From Actinoplanes couchii (GTDB lineage: Bacteria; Actinomycetota; Actinomycetes; Mycobacteriales; Micromonosporaceae): a DNA stretch of 64,000 nucleotides. Shown in pieces: positions 41,878 through 50,888 of the stretch; within the stretch, counting starts at the first letter, position 1, and the number at the start of each line of letters is the position of its first letter. Location of the stretch: NCBI RefSeq assembly GCF_016862075.1, contig NZ_BOMG01000070.1:1-64000 (forward strand), written 5' to 3'. Under the pieces are notes generated by a model. The model saw only the letters and a program-made list of their open reading frames with translations. It was not told the origin of the DNA and ran no database searches. The position numbers and the translations under genes were made by a program.

Positions 41878-42363
41878 ATGGCGTACACGATCAGGGCCGC
41901 GACCTCCGATGATGTCGGAGCGATCGCGGCTGTCTGGCATTCCGGGTGGCATGACGGGCATGCGGGGCATGTGCCGGACGAGTTGACCGCGGTGCGGACC
42001 CCCGACGCGTTTCCGGCTCGGGTCGTCGCGCGGCTGGAACGGACCACGGTGGCTGTCAAGGACGGTCAGGTGGCCGGATTCGTCACGGTCACCGCGGACG
42101 AGGTGGAGCAGGTGTTCGTCGACGGCGGACATCGGGGCGGCGGGGTGGCCACGCTGCTGCTCGACGAGGCGGAACGGCAGGTCGCGACGGCCGGTCACGT
42201 CGAGGCGTTCCTGGTGGTGGCGGTGGGGAACGCGCGGGCCCGGCGCTTCTACGAGCGGCAGGGCTGGGCCGACGCGGGGCCGGTCGACTACCCGGCGGAA
42301 ACGGCCGGTGACTCCACGATGACGGTCGTGGTGCGCCGGTACGTCAAGCGAGTCCACCGCTAG
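41878..42363 (+). CDS. GNAT-family N-acetyltransferase
   Basis: 161 residues. Starts MAYTIRAATSDDVGAIAAVW, the usual first strand and helix of GNAT enzymes. The acetyl-CoA pyrophosphate loop is VDGGHRGGGVATLLL (R/Q-x-x-G-x-G/A type) near residue 83, and the C-terminal FYERQGW segment is typical. Acetylates an unidentified amine. It is the first protein gene after the tRNA array. Confidence 0.9.
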   Translation: MAYTIRAATSDDVGAIAAVWHSGWHDGHAGHVPDELTAVRTPDAFPARVVARLERTTVAVKDGQVAGFVTVTADEVEQVFVDGGHRGGGVATLLLDEAERQVATAGHVEAFLVVAVGNARARRFYERQGWADAGPVDYPAETAGDSTMTVVVRRYVKRVHR

Positions 42364-42472
42364 AAGGCCTGCGCACCGGGGACTCCGCTGGGCCAAAACC
42401 GACATGGGTGGGTTGCGTGAACTGCCGGTGAGGGGAAACCTGCGGGTAGGGATGCGCTTGAGGAGGCCTGCC

Positions 42473-43060
42473 ATGGGCAAGGTCGTCGCTGCCCTGTCCA
42501 TGTCACTGGACGGGTTCGTCGCGGACGAGCATGACGGTGTTGGTGAGCTGTTCGGGTGGTACATGAACGGTGATGTCGAGTTACCGAGCGCCGATCCGCG
42601 CCGGGTGTTCCGGGTGACCGGGGCGAGCGAACGGTACCTGCGGTCGGGGTTCGGGAGTTCCGGTGCGCTGATCTGTGGGCGGCGGTTGTTCGACCGTACC
42701 GACGGATGGGGTGGAAGGCATCCGGCAGGGTGTCCGGTTTTTGTGGTGAGTCACTCGGTGCCGGGTGGGTGGCCGCGGGACGATTCGGAGACTTCGTTCT
42801 TCCCGGATCCGATCGGGGCGCTGGAGGCCGCGCAGAAGGTGGCGGGGGAGCGAACGGTGTCGGTGTCCACTCCCACGCTCACTCAGCAGTATCTGGACGC
42901 GGGTCTGCTCGACGAGATCGCGGTGTCGCTGGTGCCGGTGCTGTTGGGGACCGGAACCCGGTTGTTCCGGATGCCGGTGGTGATGCCGATCCGGCTCGGT
43001 GATCCGGAGGTGATCGAGGGGCGGGGTGTCACCCACCTGACCTATCGGGTGCTGCGGTAG
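42473..43060 (+). CDS. RibD-C/dihydrofolate-reductase-like protein
   Basis: 195 residues of the bacterial bifunctional deaminase-reductase C-terminal family: MGKVVAALSMSLDGFVADEHDGV, the GALICGRRLFDRTDGWGG segment and a C-terminal YLDAGLLDEIAVSLVPVLLGTGTRLF. Such stand-alone proteins bind NADPH; substrates are mostly unknown. The ATG at 42473 follows GAGGAGG. Tail-to-tail overlap of 32 bp with the NUDIX gene. Confidence 0.88.
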   Translation: MGKVVAALSMSLDGFVADEHDGVGELFGWYMNGDVELPSADPRRVFRVTGASERYLRSGFGSSGALICGRRLFDRTDGWGGRHPAGCPVFVVSHSVPGGWPRDDSETSFFPDPIGALEAAQKVAGERTVSVSTPTLTQQYLDAGLLDEIAVSLVPVLLGTGTRLFRMPVVMPIRLGDPEVIEGRGVTHLTYRVLR

Positions 43061-43604
43061 GCAGTTTCTCCAGGAACCGGGTCAGGTGCGGGTCGAAGAG
43101 TTTCGGGTCGGCGGCCAGGATCTCGGCGCGGCTCCACCACCGGATGCCGTGGAATTCGCCGGCGTCCGGTGTCAGTTCGCGGTCGCGGGGGACGTCGACG
43201 GTGTACCAGAGGCTGACGTCGGTGTGGCCGGAGTCGACGCCGACGGTCTCGGTGACGGTGAGGAAGACCGGTTCGCTGGTGGGCGCGGTGGTGACGCCGA
43301 GTTCCTCCTCGATCTCGCGGGCGGCGGTCCGGTGTGGGTGTTCGTCGACTTCGACGTGGCCGCCGGGTGGCAGCCACAGTCCGGCGTTGACGTGTTCGAC
43401 GAGCAGCACCGAGCCGTCGGCGGGGTCGATCGGGACTACATACGACACCAGGTGCTGTGCGGGCTGTGCGGGCTTCACCCGCCGGAAGACGTCGTCGGTA
43501 CGCCGGAGCCAGCCCAGCGTGTGGGCCCGGTGTTCGGCCTCCAGATTGTCGCCGGGGACCAGGCCGGTCACCAGTTCGTGCACTGTCGCCACCGTTGAAC
43601 GCAT
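43029..43604 (-). CDS. NUDIX hydrolase
   Basis: 191 residues. The NUDIX box is complete: GGHVEVDEHPHRTAAREIEE followed by ELGV (G-x5-E-x7-REhxEExG), around residues 86-108. Hydrolyses a nucleoside-diphosphate-linked compound or a related pyrophosphate; the N-terminal helical part (VHELVTGLVPGDNLEAEHRAHTLGWL) is shared with the group annotated ADP-ribose/8-oxo-dGTP type hydrolases. The ATG at 43604 is the only reasonable start. Confidence 0.9.
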   Translation of the reverse strand: MRSTVATVHELVTGLVPGDNLEAEHRAHTLGWLRRTDDVFRRVKPAQPAQHLVSYVVPIDPADGSVLLVEHVNAGLWLPPGGHVEVDEHPHRTAAREIEEELGVTTAPTSEPVFLTVTETVGVDSGHTDVSLWYTVDVPRDRELTPDAGEFHGIRWWSRAEILAADPKLFDPHLTRFLEKLPTAAPDRSGG

Positions 43605-43685
43605 GGCAAAAATGATTTCACCCCACTGTGCCGTACGGGTGACAATGCGTGCCGTGATCACACGTGTCGAGGGGGACGGCTGACT

Positions 43686-44297
43686 GTGTTGAGCGAACCG
43701 GTCGAGGAGGGCTCCGCGGCTGACGAGCGCTGCCGGGCCGCGGGGATGCGACGGGTGCTCGCCCTGACGTACACCAAGCTGGCGGTGTCGGATTTTGATC
43801 TGAAGCCGGAGGCGGTGCCGGGCTATCGGCTGGTGCACTGGGAGGGCACCGTGGCGGACGATCTGGCGGAGACGTTCGCGCGTGCCCGGCCGGCGATGGA
43901 CGACATGCCGATGGATGACATCGACTACCGTCCGGAGCCGTGGGACGTGGCGCGGCTGCACCGGGTGGCGGCGGTGGTGGCCGATCGTGGTGACACGCTG
44001 TTGACCACGGCGGCGATCGGCGCCGACGGGGAGATGGCCGGGTTCACCGAGGTGGTGCTGTCCGGCGACGAGGGGTTGCACTACGGGACCGGGGTGCTGC
44101 CGGCGCATCGGGGGCGTGGCCTGGCGAAGTGGTTGAAGGTCGCCCAGATCGGTCTCGTCAAGGAGCGGTTTCCGCAGGTGAAAGCGCTGGTGGCGGACAC
44201 CGCGGACAGCAATGTGGTGATGCGGCGGGTCAACGACGCGCTCGGCTACCGGCCCACTCATCGCAGTTTCATCTATCAGGACGACCAGGAGGCGTGA
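43686..44297 (+). CDS. GNAT-family N-acetyltransferase
   Basis: 203 residues. The acetyl-CoA loop is GVLPAHRGRGLAKWLKV near residue 137, and the C-terminus VMRRVNDALGYRPTHRSFIYQ is typical of GNAT domains that occur as the second half of tandem GNAT enzymes. The N-terminal ~50 residues are not conserved-looking. The GTG at 43686 follows GAGGGGGAC. Its stop overlaps the GTG of the nucleotidyltransferase gene (GTGA), so the two are co-translated. Confidence 0.85.
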   Translation: MLSEPVEEGSAADERCRAAGMRRVLALTYTKLAVSDFDLKPEAVPGYRLVHWEGTVADDLAETFARARPAMDDMPMDDIDYRPEPWDVARLHRVAAVVADRGDTLLTTAAIGADGEMAGFTEVVLSGDEGLHYGTGVLPAHRGRGLAKWLKVAQIGLVKERFPQVKALVADTADSNVVMRRVNDALGYRPTHRSFIYQDDQEA

Positions 44298-45736
44298 CCA
44301 TAATCCAGCATCATCTGACCGTCGCCGGCTACGACATCCGGCATCTGGCCACCATGGCGGAGAGTCACGGTGGGTTCGTTCGTTCCGTGGAGGCGGACCA
44401 CTATCAGTGGGGGCCGCGCCGGACCATCGTGGTGCGCGGGGAGTTGGGCGAGTGGGGTGTCCGGGTGCAGCGGGTGCAGAGCCTCGACGACGATCTGACC
44501 GGTGGCCGGGACTTCCTGCATCAGGTGGAGCTGCTGTCCGAACCGGATCAGGTGGCCGACATGGTGCGGCTGGACGAGATCGCCGAGTCGCACGGGGCCG
44601 GGCTGTTCCGTGATCCGCGGCGGCTGATCATCCAGGGCCTGCGGAGGACCACCGTTGCGGAGGCGGGGGAGCGGCTGGACCGGCTGGTGGCGGACCTGCG
44701 GGCGGCCGGTCTGCGGGTCGGCCCGGTGGATCGGTGGTGTGTGCGGCGGGACACCGATCCGGCGTCGGACGTGGGCTGGCTGACCCCGACGGAGCGGTTC
44801 GGCCGGGAGTCGGTGATCAACAGGCGGCGCGCGAGTGGCATGCCACCGACGTTCCAGCCGGTGCGCAAACAGAAGGCGACCCAGCGGTACGTCTTCGATC
44901 CGGCGCTCAAGCAGCACTCCAACGCGTACCGGCCGGGCGAGCCGGTGTTCCCCGACCCGTCGACCGGCCGGGACTGGCGGGCGGCGCGGGACCGGGCGAT
45001 GAACGAGTTGCTGACCGCGATCGGGCGGAGCCGGTTCGCGGGGCATCTGGTGGTGCGGGGCAGCGCGGTGATGCGGGCGTGGCTCGGCGATCAGGCGCGG
45101 CCGCCGGGTGATCTCGACTTCGTGGTCACTCCGGTGGACATCACCAGCGACAGTGTCCAGGCCCGGGAACTGCTCGACGCGATCATCGAGGCGTCCGGCC
45201 GGCCGGCCGCGGATGTCTCCGAGTCGGCGATCTGGACGTACGAGCGAGCCGACGGCCGCCGGTTGGTGATCACCTACCCGGACGACTTCAGCCTGCAGGT
45301 CGACGTGGTGTTCGGCGAGGGTCTGCCGATCGATCCGGAGCCGGTGGGGCTGCGCGGGGTGGACGTGCCGGTGCTGGCGGCGACCCCGGAGCTGTCGCTG
45401 GTCTGGAAACTGGTGTGGCTGTTCACCGACAGGTACCCGCAGGGCAAGGATCTGTACGACGCGGTGCTGCTCGCCGAGCGGTTCACCGCTGATCTGGATC
45501 TGGTGCGGGAGCTGTCCGAGCCGGACATGGGCGCGGAGGCCGCCGGGTTCACCGCGGCGACCGTGCTGACCTGGTCGGATGTGGACTGGGGCAACTTCCT
45601 CGGCGACTTCCCGGGGGTGCCGGGGGCAGCCCGGCAATGGTTGCGCCGGCTGTCCCTGGCACTCTCCGTTCCTGTTACGCGGCCTGCTCCGCCGCCTTCT
45701 CCGCCGTCGGGCGGTAACCCGCCGGACGGCTCGTGA
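44294..45736 (+). CDS. AbiEii-like nucleotidyltransferase with novel N-terminal domain
   Basis: 480 residues in two parts. Residues 1-185 (YDIRHLATMAESHGG, then RRLIIQGLRRTTVAEAGERLDRLVADLRAAG) match no family I recognise. The C-terminal half carries the AbiEii/AbiGii nucleotidyltransferase hallmark VRGSAVMRAWLGDQARPPGDLDFVV (GS...DxD catalytic aspartates, near residue 258) and KLVWLFTDRYPQGKDLYD. AbiEii proteins are type IV toxins that modify tRNA or other targets, normally with an AbiEi antitoxin gene, which is absent here. The C-terminal ~25 residues are Pro-rich. It overlaps the convergent ribosomal-protection gene by 62 bp. Confidence 0.82.
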   Translation: MTIIQHHLTVAGYDIRHLATMAESHGGFVRSVEADHYQWGPRRTIVVRGELGEWGVRVQRVQSLDDDLTGGRDFLHQVELLSEPDQVADMVRLDEIAESHGAGLFRDPRRLIIQGLRRTTVAEAGERLDRLVADLRAAGLRVGPVDRWCVRRDTDPASDVGWLTPTERFGRESVINRRRASGMPPTFQPVRKQKATQRYVFDPALKQHSNAYRPGEPVFPDPSTGRDWRAARDRAMNELLTAIGRSRFAGHLVVRGSAVMRAWLGDQARPPGDLDFVVTPVDITSDSVQARELLDAIIEASGRPAADVSESAIWTYERADGRRLVITYPDDFSLQVDVVFGEGLPIDPEPVGLRGVDVPVLAATPELSLVWKLVWLFTDRYPQGKDLYDAVLLAERFTADLDLVRELSEPDMGAEAAGFTAATVLTWSDVDWGNFLGDFPGVPGAARQWLRRLSLALSVPVTRPAPPPSPPSGGNPPDGS

Positions 45737-47534
45737 ACGTGCCCCGGCCGTGCGTGCGGCTGCGCAACCGGGTCGCGTAACCGAACAGTTCGGCCAGCGG
45801 CACGGTCGCGGTCACCGTGCGTACCGTCGAATCGGTCACCTGGGCCCGGCGGGCCGCGAGGTCGCCGAGGACCGCGCCGATCGCCTCGCCCGGCGCGCTC
45901 ACGGTGACCTCGGCAACCGGTTCCAGCAGCGTCAGCGTGCAGGCACGCAGCGCCGCGCGGAGCCCGAACCGGCCGGCCGCGCGGAACGCCATCTCCGACG
46001 AGTCCTTGACGTGTGTCTGACCGTCGGTGAGGGTGACCCGCAGCCCGACCACCGGATGCTCACCGTCGGTGAGGGCTTCCCGGCAGCCGGCCTCGACCGC
46101 GCGGATCAGGTCGGCCGGAACCCGGCCGCCGGTCACCGTGGAGGTGAAGGTGAAACCGGTGCCGTCGGCCGGTGTCACGTCCAGGACGACGTGCGCGAAC
46201 TGGCCGGCGCCACCGTCCTGTTTGACGTGCCGGTAGACGACTCCGGTGACACCCCCGGTGACCGCCTCGCGGTAGGCGACCCGGGGGCGGCCGGTGATCA
46301 GTTCCAGTCCGGTGGTCTGGCGCAGTTTCTCCACGGCCACCTCCAGGTGCAGTTCACCGACGCCGGACAGCAGGATCTGGCCGGTCTCCCGGTCGGTGCG
46401 GACGTGCAGCGACGGGTCCTCCTCGGTCAGGGTGGCCAGGGCGGACGGCAGGCGCTGGGCGTCGGAGCGGGTGCGGGCCTCGACCGCCACGGACACCAGC
46501 GATTCGGTCGTCCGTGGGGCCTCCAGCTCGACCGGCGCCTCCCTAGTGGAGAGGGTGGCCCCGGTCCGGGCCGCCTTGATCCCGGTGACGGCGACGATTT
46601 CCCCCGCCCTCGCCTGATCCACGTCGGTCTGCCGGTCCGCCTGGACGCGGAGAATTCTGGAGATTCGTTCGGTGCGGTTGTCCGTGGCGTTCCACAGGAT
46701 GTCTCCCTTGGTGATCGTTCCGTCGTAGACGCGCAGGTAGGTGAGCCTCTCGCGCTTCTTGAAGATCAGCGCGAGTGGTGGCTTGGTCTGGTCTCCGGTG
46801 GGTTCGGGCAGGTAGTCGACAATGCCGTCGAGCAATTCCTCGACGCCGATGTTCTGGAAGGCCGATCCGCAGAAGACGGGTACTGCCTTGTTTTCCAGGG
46901 TGAGGTCGTGGATGGCCTTTTTGAGAGTTGTGTCCGACATTTCAGACAGTTCGTTCAGGGCTTCCTCGTGGAGTTCGGCTACCGCTTCTTCTAGGGCTTT
47001 TCGTGCAGATCGGGCATGCGGGGGCGGTTGGTTCACCAGGTCGATCACGCCCTCTTCGGTCGGCAGCTGCACCACCAGCGCTGTCACTTCCAGGCGCTCC
47101 CGGATCGAGGCGACCGCCGCGTCGAAGTCGGCCCCGGCCCGGTCCAGCTTGTTGACGAACGCGATGCGGGGCACGCCGTAGCGGTCAGCGGTCCGCCAGA
47201 CGGTCTCGCTCTGCGGCTCCACCCCGGCGACACCGTCGAAGACCGCGACCGCCCCGTCGAGCACCCGCAGCGAACGTTCCACCTCGTCGGAGAAGTCCAC
47301 GTGGCCGGGTGTGTCGATCAGGTTGAGCCGATGGCCGGCCCAGTCGCAGCTCACCGCCGCGGCGAAGATGGTGATGCCCCGATCCCGCTCCTGCGGATCG
47401 AAATCGGTCACGGTGTTGCCGTCGTCGACCCGCCCGGATCGGTGGGTCGTGCCGGTGGTGAACAGGATGCGCTCGGTCAGGGTGGTCTTGCCGGCGTCGA
47501 CGTGCGCGAGGATGCCGATGTTACGAATGGTCAT
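45675..47534 (-). CDS. TetM/EF-G-like ribosomal protection GTPase
   Basis: 619 residues, shorter than EF-G (about 700) and near TetM/OtrA size. G1 AHVDAGKTTL (residues about 9-18), G2 RGITI, G3 DTPGHVDF and G4 NKLDRAG are intact; domains II to V follow, ending near residue 600 with an extra polar tail. Members of this group displace tetracycline from the ribosome or act as accessory translocation factors. The ATG at 47534 gives MTIRNIGILAHVD; the longer open frame crosses the upstream small peptide. The 35-residue peptide ORF 43 nt upstream may control its expression. Confidence 0.88.
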   Translation of the reverse strand: MTIRNIGILAHVDAGKTTLTERILFTTGTTHRSGRVDDGNTVTDFDPQERDRGITIFAAAVSCDWAGHRLNLIDTPGHVDFSDEVERSLRVLDGAVAVFDGVAGVEPQSETVWRTADRYGVPRIAFVNKLDRAGADFDAAVASIRERLEVTALVVQLPTEEGVIDLVNQPPPHARSARKALEEAVAELHEEALNELSEMSDTTLKKAIHDLTLENKAVPVFCGSAFQNIGVEELLDGIVDYLPEPTGDQTKPPLALIFKKRERLTYLRVYDGTITKGDILWNATDNRTERISRILRVQADRQTDVDQARAGEIVAVTGIKAARTGATLSTREAPVELEAPRTTESLVSVAVEARTRSDAQRLPSALATLTEEDPSLHVRTDRETGQILLSGVGELHLEVAVEKLRQTTGLELITGRPRVAYREAVTGGVTGVVYRHVKQDGGAGQFAHVVLDVTPADGTGFTFTSTVTGGRVPADLIRAVEAGCREALTDGEHPVVGLRVTLTDGQTHVKDSSEMAFRAAGRFGLRAALRACTLTLLEPVAEVTVSAPGEAIGAVLGDLAARRAQVTDSTVRTVTATVPLAELFGYATRLRSRTHGRGTFTSRPAGYRPTAEKAAEQAA

Positions 47535-47572
47535 GACAGGGATCTTTCGAGCGTGAACTGGTGGTGGACCGC

Positions 47573-47585
47573 GCCTGTTACAGGC
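47573..47585. promoter_or_regulatory. Palindrome over the leader-peptide stop codon
   Basis: GCCTGT-T-ACAGGC, perfect 6-bp arms around one base, contains the TAA stop of the 35-codon ORF. As RNA it would be a small hairpin hidden or exposed by a ribosome at the end of the peptide. Confidence 0.45.
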
Positions 47586-47685
47586 AGAGACCAGCCCCGG
47601 TGGCGCAGCCGGAGCCGGCCACACCGCTCACCAGGATCAGCTCGAAACGCGACGCGGGGATGACGACGGCGGTGCGGTACTGCAT
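47578..47685 (-). CDS. 35-residue peptide ORF upstream of ribosomal protection gene
   Basis: Begins MQYRTAVVIPASRFELILV and ends VAGSGCATGAGLCL, with two cysteines near the C-terminus. GGAAGGAGA lies eight bases before the ATG, the strongest ribosome-binding site in this stretch. It is followed after 43 nt by the TetM/EF-G-like gene on the same strand. Two readings: a leader peptide for attenuation, as known for tetM, or a short RiPP-like precursor (the FELIL stretch recalls the FxLD lanthipeptide leader, and a CPBP protease gene is divergent). Too short to classify by itself. Confidence 0.6.
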   Translation of the reverse strand: MQYRTAVVIPASRFELILVSGVAGSGCATGAGLCL

Positions 47686-47766
47686 GGCCGGGTCTCCTTC
47701 CGGTCGCGGTTGATGGCATCGACGTTACGGAGATCCCGGCGCGCCGTCGAGCGATTAAAGTGGTCG

Positions 47767-48366
47767 ATGGTGACGCTCGCTCTGGTGCTGCTGATCATGG
47801 TGGCGGTTCGTGCCGCGAACCGCCTCGGGCCCGCGCGGGCGCAACCCGTGATCGGGCCCCTCGCGGCGTTCCTGCTGGTCGCGGTCTCCGGCCTCACTCC
47901 CGCGGCGGCGGGCCTCACCCTTTCCGGTTTCTGGTACGCCGGGGTAGCGGCCCTGCTGGTCGCCGCCGGGTACGGGGTCGCGCTGGTGATCCCCGCCGCG
48001 CGCCGGGCCCTGGCCGTCCCGTCCTTCGACCACCCGCTGCGCCGGGCGCTGATCGGGGTGCCGCTGTCCACGGTGATCTTCGAGGAGGTGGCGTTCCGGG
48101 GCGTGCTGTGGGGCCTGCTGTATGTCGGCCACGGGCCGGTGTGGGCGTACGTGATCACTGCTCTGCTCTTCGGGCTCTGGCATCTTCCGGACACCCGGGA
48201 AGTGGCCTTCACCACCCTCGCGGGTGTCGTTCTCAGCTCTCTCCGGCACGCGGGCGGCGGACTTCTGGCCCCCTTCGTGCTCCATTGGACCGCCAATGGC
48301 CTGGGGATACTCGCTTCGGTATGGGTGCGGCGTTCGATGCAACCCGATTCCGGTGGCAACGCTTAA
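47767..48366 (+). CDS. CPBP-family intramembrane metalloprotease
   Basis: 199 residues, about six membrane helices. The CAAX/Abi motif IFEEVAFRGVLWG (EExxxR, about residue 112) and the two downstream histidine motifs (FGLWHLPD and LHWTANG) are present. Family members process bacteriocins or confer self-immunity. The ATG at 47767 places the first helix directly at the N-terminus; no good ribosome-binding site precedes it, so it might be leaderless. Divergent from the 35-residue peptide gene. Confidence 0.88.
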   Translation: MVTLALVLLIMVAVRAANRLGPARAQPVIGPLAAFLLVAVSGLTPAAAGLTLSGFWYAGVAALLVAAGYGVALVIPAARRALAVPSFDHPLRRALIGVPLSTVIFEEVAFRGVLWGLLYVGHGPVWAYVITALLFGLWHLPDTREVAFTTLAGVVLSSLRHAGGGLLAPFVLHWTANGLGILASVWVRRSMQPDSGGNA

Positions 48367-48430
48367 TCCTGAGAAAGGTGTCCGACCCCGTCGCTAGGCT
48401 CCCAACAGCCGCCTCACCTGTGGAGATGTT

Positions 48431-49999
48431 GTGAGCAGTCAGACCTCGGCGCCGGCGAAACTGGACGGCGCCGTCCTCAAGATCGCTGGGGTCGTCGTCC
48501 TCGGCGCCATCATGTCGATCCTCGACGTGACCGTGGTGAGTGTCGCCCTGCCGACGTTCGCCGACACGTTCCAGGCCAGCCTCGCCGAGGTCGCGTGGAC
48601 GATGACCGGCTACACGCTGGCCCTCGCCACCGTCATCCCGCTGACCGGCTGGGCCGCCGACCGGTTCGGCACCAAACGGCTCTACATGGCCGCACTGCTG
48701 CTTTTCGCCGCCGGTTCGGCGCTGTGTGCCACCGCCGACAGCATCAGCCAGCTGGTGGCCTACCGGGTGTTGCAGGGCCTCGGCGGCGGCATGCTGATGC
48801 CGCTCGGCATGACGATCATGACCAAGGCGGCCGGGCCGGACCGGATCGGCCGGCTGATGGCCGTCCTCGGCATCCCGATGTTGCTCGGCCCGATCAGCGG
48901 CCCGATCCTCGGCGGCTGGCTGATCGACTCGTACTCGTGGCACTGGATCTTCCTGATCAACATCCCGATCGGCATCGCCGCGCTGATCTACGCGCAGATC
49001 GTGCTGCCGAAGGACAACCCCGAGCCGTCCGAGTCGTTCGACTTCATCGGCATGCTGATGCTGTCGCCCGGTCTCGCCCTCTTCCTCTACGGCGTCTCCA
49101 CCCTGCCCGAGGAGCAGAGCGTCACCGCCCCCAAGGTGGGGATCCCGATGCTGGTCGGCGCGCTCCTGGTGATCGGGTTCGTCCTCTACTCGTTCAAACC
49201 GAAACATCCGCTGCTCGACCTGCGCCTGCTGCGCAACCGGAACCTGACCGTCGCGTCGGTCACGCTGTCGGTGTTCACCGTCGCGTTCATGGGCGCCGGG
49301 CTGCTCTTCCCCAGCTACTTCCTGCAGATCCACGGCGAGACCACACTGCACGCCGGTCTGCTGATGGCCCCGCAGGGCATCGGCGCCATGCTGACCATGC
49401 CGATCGCGGGCATGCTCGCCGACAAGGTGCCGATCGGGCGGACCGTGCCGTTCGCGTTGCTGCTGATCACCGCCGGGTTCTTCGCGTTCACCCAGGTCGG
49501 GCCGGACACGTCGTACGTGCTGCTGTGCGGTTCGCTCTTCGTGATGGGCCTCGGCATGGGCGGCACGATGATGCCGATCATGACGTCGGCGCTGCGGACC
49601 CTCACCAGTCACGAGGTCGCGCGCGGCTCCACCCTGCTGAACATCCTGCAGCAGATCGCCGGGTCGGTCGGTGGCGCGGTGATGTCGGTGATCCTGACCG
49701 CCGAGCTGAACGACTCCACACCGGTCCCGGGGCTGACCGGCCCGACCGGAGCACCGGTCACCGAGGCGGGCCTGGCCATCGGCGCCCAGATGGACCCGGC
49801 CGTGGCGGCGAGTGTGCCCGACCCGAGCATCCTGGAGCGGGGGCTGGCGTTCGCGGCGGATTCGTTCGCGACCACGTTCATGGTCGGTTTCGTGCTGACC
49901 GCGCTGACGTTGATTCCCGCCCTGTTCCTGCCCCGCAAGCGCGAGGAGTCCCACCTGCTCGACGACGACAAGACCGCCGCGCCGGTCATCCTGCACTGA
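48431..49999 (+). CDS. DHA2-family MFS drug/H+ antiporter (EmrB/QacA type)
   Basis: 522 residues with 14 predicted helices. Motif A GWAADRFGTKRLYM (loop 2-3), motif C GPISGPILGGWLI (TM5) and the first-helix motif D1 LDVTVVSVALPT are conserved. Exports hydrophobic drugs or metabolites from the cell. The GTG at 48431 has GGAG eight bases upstream. A 187-nt GC-rich gap without features follows. Confidence 0.92.
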   Translation: MSSQTSAPAKLDGAVLKIAGVVVLGAIMSILDVTVVSVALPTFADTFQASLAEVAWTMTGYTLALATVIPLTGWAADRFGTKRLYMAALLLFAAGSALCATADSISQLVAYRVLQGLGGGMLMPLGMTIMTKAAGPDRIGRLMAVLGIPMLLGPISGPILGGWLIDSYSWHWIFLINIPIGIAALIYAQIVLPKDNPEPSESFDFIGMLMLSPGLALFLYGVSTLPEEQSVTAPKVGIPMLVGALLVIGFVLYSFKPKHPLLDLRLLRNRNLTVASVTLSVFTVAFMGAGLLFPSYFLQIHGETTLHAGLLMAPQGIGAMLTMPIAGMLADKVPIGRTVPFALLLITAGFFAFTQVGPDTSYVLLCGSLFVMGLGMGGTMMPIMTSALRTLTSHEVARGSTLLNILQQIAGSVGGAVMSVILTAELNDSTPVPGLTGPTGAPVTEAGLAIGAQMDPAVAASVPDPSILERGLAFAADSFATTFMVGFVLTALTLIPALFLPRKREESHLLDDDKTAAPVILH

Positions 50000-50186
50000 C
50001 TTATCCGTTTTGTTCGGCTTCCTGGCTTACCTGGTGCCGCCCGGTTGTCCCTTTTGTCGCGGCTGGTGACTCGGCGGTCGGCGGGCTTTCGGGCGGCCTG
50101 CGGGTTTCCGGCGTCCCCGGTGCGTTCGGGTGGCCCGGTGTTGTCGCGGGGCGGCGGCTGCGGTGGGGTCGGGTCAGAATGAGCCG

Positions 50187-50888
50187 GTGACTCGGATGGA
50201 GCTGGTCGGTTCCGGGCGGGAGGCCGACGTCTTCGCCCTGGATTCGGGGCGGGTGCTGCGGCGGTACCGGAACGGGGCCGGTGCGGGGGCCGAGGCGGAG
50301 ATGATGGCGTACCTCGGCGGGCTCGGGTTTCCGGTTCCGCGGGTGTTCGAGGTCAGTGGCGCCGACATGATTCTGGAACGCCTCGACGGGCCGACCATGC
50401 TCGGGGCGCTCGGGGACGGGCGGCTCACCATGGCCGAGGGCGCCGGGATCCTGGCCGATCTGCAGCGCCGCCTGCACGGACTGCCGGCCCGGCTCGCCCG
50501 GCAGGACGGCGACCGGATCCTGCACCGGGACCTGCATCCGGACAACGTCATGCTCACCACCCGGGGCCCGGTCGTCATCGACTGGCACAACGCCGCCGAG
50601 GGCCCACCCGCCGTCGACGTCTGCCTGACCGCCGTCATCCTGGCGCAGGTCGCCGCCGCCCCCGACCATCCCCACGCGGCCGGCGCCGCCGCGTTCCTCA
50701 CGTCGTTCCTGGCACTGACCGGCACCGCGATGCCGGAGGCACTCGCCGAGGCGATCGAGATCCGCCGAGCCGACCCGGCCCTGACTCCGGCCGAATCCGA
50801 AACCCTCGCCGCAACCGTCACCCCACTGATCCGGGCCGCCCTACCCGCCCCTCTTCCACCATCGTCGCCACCGCCGTCGGCCGGCTGA
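50187..50888 (+). CDS. Aminoglycoside-phosphotransferase-like kinase
   Basis: 233 residues of the protein-kinase-like/APH fold: EADVFALDSGRVLRRY (nucleotide-binding strands), catalytic loop ILHRDLHPDNVML (Asp near residue 115) and metal-binding VVIDWHNAAEG. Phosphorylates a small molecule, not deducible. The GTG at 50187 is chosen; an ATG at 50196 is nearly equivalent. The C-terminal ~15 residues are Pro/Ser low complexity. Confidence 0.85.
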   Translation: MTRMELVGSGREADVFALDSGRVLRRYRNGAGAGAEAEMMAYLGGLGFPVPRVFEVSGADMILERLDGPTMLGALGDGRLTMAEGAGILADLQRRLHGLPARLARQDGDRILHRDLHPDNVMLTTRGPVVIDWHNAAEGPPAVDVCLTAVILAQVAAAPDHPHAAGAAAFLTSFLALTGTAMPEALAEAIEIRRADPALTPAESETLAATVTPLIRAALPAPLPPSSPPPSAG

